Assembly (NCBI GenBank): GCA_030596365.1
Contig: JAUVKG010000170.1
Coordinates: forward strand, 1 to 6,311
Length of the DNA: 6,311 bases
Direction: 5' to 3'
Origin: Chlamydiota bacterium
Lineage (GTDB): Bacteria > Auribacterota > UBA3054 > B51-G9
A program made the translations under genes and the position numbers. Shown here piece after piece: positions 4,908 to 6,311 of this stretch. Position 1 is the first letter of the stretch; the number at the start of each line of letters is the position of its first letter. The notes below the pieces were generated by a model, which saw only the letters and a list, made by a program, of their open reading frames with translations, made no database searches and had not been told where the DNA came from.

Positions 4908-4930
4908 CCCAGGGCGATGCCCTGGGCTAC
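4908..4930 (-). repeat. REP-like hairpin, copy B, inverted relative to copy A
   Basis: CCCAGGGC (4908-4915) pairs with GCCCTGGG (4919-4926) around GAT, followed by CTAC. With the copy at 4731-4753 it brackets the 50-bp tandem repeat in opposite orientation, so the pair could also form a 23-position long-range stem. Confidence 0.7.
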
Positions 4931-4936
4931 GATGAA

Positions 4937-4953
4937 TTTGCCTTTCAGGCAAA
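4937..4953. repeat. 17-nt hairpin just downstream of moeA
   Basis: TTTGCCT (4937-4943) pairs perfectly with AGGCAAA (4947-4953) around TTC. It lies 30 nt past the moeA stop on the minus strand. The transcript continues UUCAUCG rather than a U run, so it is at best a weak terminator or an RNA 3'-end stabiliser. Confidence 0.5.
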
Positions 4954-4983
4954 ATGTTAATTCAATTAATTCTACAGATAATA

Positions 4984-6159
4984 TTATATCAATTCTACTT
5001 CTACAATTGTTCCTTTTGCTAATTCTGTAATTCCCACAGGAATACGAATAAATCCATCGGCGACACACATTACATTTATGTGCGCGGGTCCATGGTATTC
5101 TATTGGAAATACTTTCCCGTTTTGAATTTTTATTGGTAAAGATGATTGCCGTACACTCTTTCTTCTTCTAATAGTTTTCGCCAACGTTAGAGGAATTGCA
5201 GCAGATTCGATCGAACATCCCATCAATTTAAACAAAAACGGCCTTAAAAGAGTTGCAAAAACCATAAAAACCGAAACAGGATTCCCAGGCAATCCACAAC
5301 AAAATATATCCTCTTCTTTATGCTTTCCAAAAATCGTTGGTCTGCCGGGCTGCATAGCGACACTATCGAAGAAGAAATTAAAGTTATTATTCAAAAGAAT
5401 TTCAGGAACCAGGTCAAAGTCTCCCATTGAAACACCACCGGATAAAATAACAAGGTTATTTTCATTCATCGCTTTTTTTATTGCTGCATCAATTGTGTCA
5501 TGTGTATCTTTGGCAATTCCATAGTAATTTGCAATGGCGCCCATCTCAATAGTTTGAGCACATAACTGATGACCGTTGCTGTTACGTATTTTTGCGCCGG
5601 TTATTTTTTCGGAAGGCTCAATAAGTTCACTGCCTGTTGCTATAATTCCGACTTTAGGTTTAACTGCAACTTTCACTTTATCATAGCCTATTGTTGCCAA
5701 AACTGCAATTACCGCTGGAGTAATCAAAGTGCCTTTTTTTAAAACAAGGTCACCTTTTTTTATATCTTCAGCTTTAAGACAAAAATTGTTAGAAGTCTTT
5801 TCACCTGTGAATTTTACAATGCCGTCTATTTCTTCGGTAAACTCGAACATTATTACACAATCAGCCCCATTTGGAACAACAGCGCCTGTCATAATTCTTG
5901 AACATTCGTTTTCACAGATGCTTTTTTGCGGCTCAACACCTGCAGGTATTGTTTCTATAACGGTTAATTCATTTTGTAAATCTTCTCTCCGACATGCATA
6001 TCCGTCCATAGCAGATTTATTAAATGGCGGCATATCAACATCCGCAAAGGCATTCCCGGCTAATACTCTGTTCAACGCGTTTGATAAATCCACGATTTCA
6101 TTTCCAAGTTCACAGGCCGACCCGACAACTTTTATAAAAGCTTCGTCAAATGTTATCAT
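4984..6159 (-). CDS. moeA: MoeA, molybdopterin molybdenumtransferase
   Basis: MoeA inserts molybdate (or, in relatives, tungstate) into adenylylated molybdopterin, releasing AMP and giving Moco. The 391 residues fit the family (about 390-410). Domains are seen in order: MPPFNKSAMDGYA (43-55), SRIMTGAVVPNGADCVI (87-103), the MogA-like central domain with VGIIATGSEL (170-179) and SGGVSMGDFDLV (240-251), MQPGRPT (269-275), GLPGNPVSV (289-297), and a C-terminal beta domain (about 318-391) ending in KGTIVEVELI. The ATG at 6159 has AAGGA 6 nt upstream and overlaps the 3' end of mobA by 14 nt, indicating translational coupling. Its substrate would come from the MogA domain of the fusion encoded downstream. 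The about 600-bp gap to moaC has its own promoter and leader, so mobA-moeA and moaC-MOSC-mogA-larE are probably separate units. All signature motifs are intact. Mo versus W preference cannot be told from sequence. Confidence 0.96.
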   Translation of the reverse strand: MITFDEAFIKVVGSACELGNEIVDLSNALNRVLAGNAFADVDMPPFNKSAMDGYACRREDLQNELTVIETIPAGVEPQKSICENECSRIMTGAVVPNGADCVIMFEFTEEIDGIVKFTGEKTSNNFCLKAEDIKKGDLVLKKGTLITPAVIAVLATIGYDKVKVAVKPKVGIIATGSELIEPSEKITGAKIRNSNGHQLCAQTIEMGAIANYYGIAKDTHDTIDAAIKKAMNENNLVILSGGVSMGDFDLVPEILLNNNFNFFFDSVAMQPGRPTIFGKHKEEDIFCCGLPGNPVSVFMVFATLLRPFLFKLMGCSIESAAIPLTLAKTIRRRKSVRQSSLPIKIQNGKVFPIEYHGPAHINVMCVADGFIRIPVGITELAKGTIVEVELI

Positions 6160-6311
6160 TATCTATCCTTTGATAATCTTTTAATGTATTGATATTTAAA
6201 TACCAATTATTTTCGGGTAATTCAATAAATTTCACATTCAGATATTTAAATAATTCTATAATTCTGCTTTTCCCGCAATTTAAAATCTCTTCTGCAGGTC
6301 CTATGACAGAT
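6146..6311 (-). CDS. mobA: MobA-like molybdenum cofactor nucleotidyltransferase, C-terminal fragment
   Basis: An open frame enters from the right edge and ends with TGA at 6148-6146; 54 residues are visible. They include GKSRIIELFKYLNVKFIELP followed by WYLNINTLKDYQRID. The GK-R-I then hydrophobic-helix pattern and the N-I-N-T-x-x-D-Y ending are characteristic of the MobA/MobA-like NTP transferase C-terminus. MobA attaches GMP to Moco to form the guanine dinucleotide; relatives attach CMP (MocA). The diagnostic N-terminal LxGGxSxRMGxDK motif is outside the window, so GTP versus CTP use is unresolved. The frame overlaps moeA by 14 nt, and its last codons contain the moeA Shine-Dalgarno. The context of five Mo-cofactor and sulfur-transfer genes supports the call. 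Confidence 0.75.
   Translation of the reverse strand, partial: SVIGPAEEILNCGKSRIIELFKYLNVKFIELPENNWYLNINTLKDYQRIDNDNI

Noticed and set aside
5729..6184. Rightward 151-residue reading frame antisense to moeA
   Set aside because: It overlaps the strongly conserved moeA N-terminal half on the other strand and has a low-complexity, motif-free translation.

Overview
This AT-rich bacterial window carries one rightward gene fragment and six leftward genes. Most of the leftward genes belong to pathways that build metal cofactors on a tricyclic pyranopterin (molybdenum or tungsten cofactor, Moco/Wco) or on a nicotinate-derived pincer nucleotide (nickel-pincer nucleotide, NPN). The gene content fits an anaerobic or facultative bacterium. 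The intergenic spaces are filled with many short hairpin and short-period repeats, of a kind I associate with genomes of poorly cultured bacterial phyla. No phylum can be named from the sequence alone.

Layout. Positions 1-864 (+) are the C-terminal two thirds of a dihydrolipoyl dehydrogenase. A gene-free stretch (865-1235) holds a GC-rich repeat block, two hairpins and a strong bidirectional terminator that serves the lpd gene and the converging larB. larB (1236-1889, -) follows, then about 270 bp of repeats. Next comes a leftward gene series: moaC (4376-3930), a MOSC-MogA fusion (3915-2992) and larE (2946-2164). In front of moaC lies a 180-nt structured leader closed by a 20-position stem, with a good sigma70-type promoter whose predicted start falls about 5 nt before that stem. 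From its position, size and architecture I call it a Moco-family riboswitch. Upstream is a 245-bp block of seven regularly sized hairpins, including a 50-bp tandem repeat (4708-4953). Last are moeA (6159-4984) and the 3' end of mobA (6311-6146), overlapping by 14 nt.

How the genes work together. MoaC makes cyclic pyranopterin monophosphate. The MogA domain adenylylates molybdopterin, MoeA inserts the metal, and MobA adds a nucleotide. MOSC domains occur in proteins that bind or sulfurate Moco. LarB and LarE carry out carboxylation and sulfur-insertion steps of NPN synthesis; LarC, the nickel-inserting partner, is not in the window. larE sits directly behind moaC and MOSC-mogA and is therefore probably under the same riboswitch. 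This raises two possibilities: the cell co-regulates the two cofactors, or this LarE-like sulfur transferase serves Moco. That is the most interesting open question here.

A second theme is that short-period repeats abut gene ends: the stop codons of larB and larE both fall inside repeats, and the longest possible larB reading frame starts inside one.
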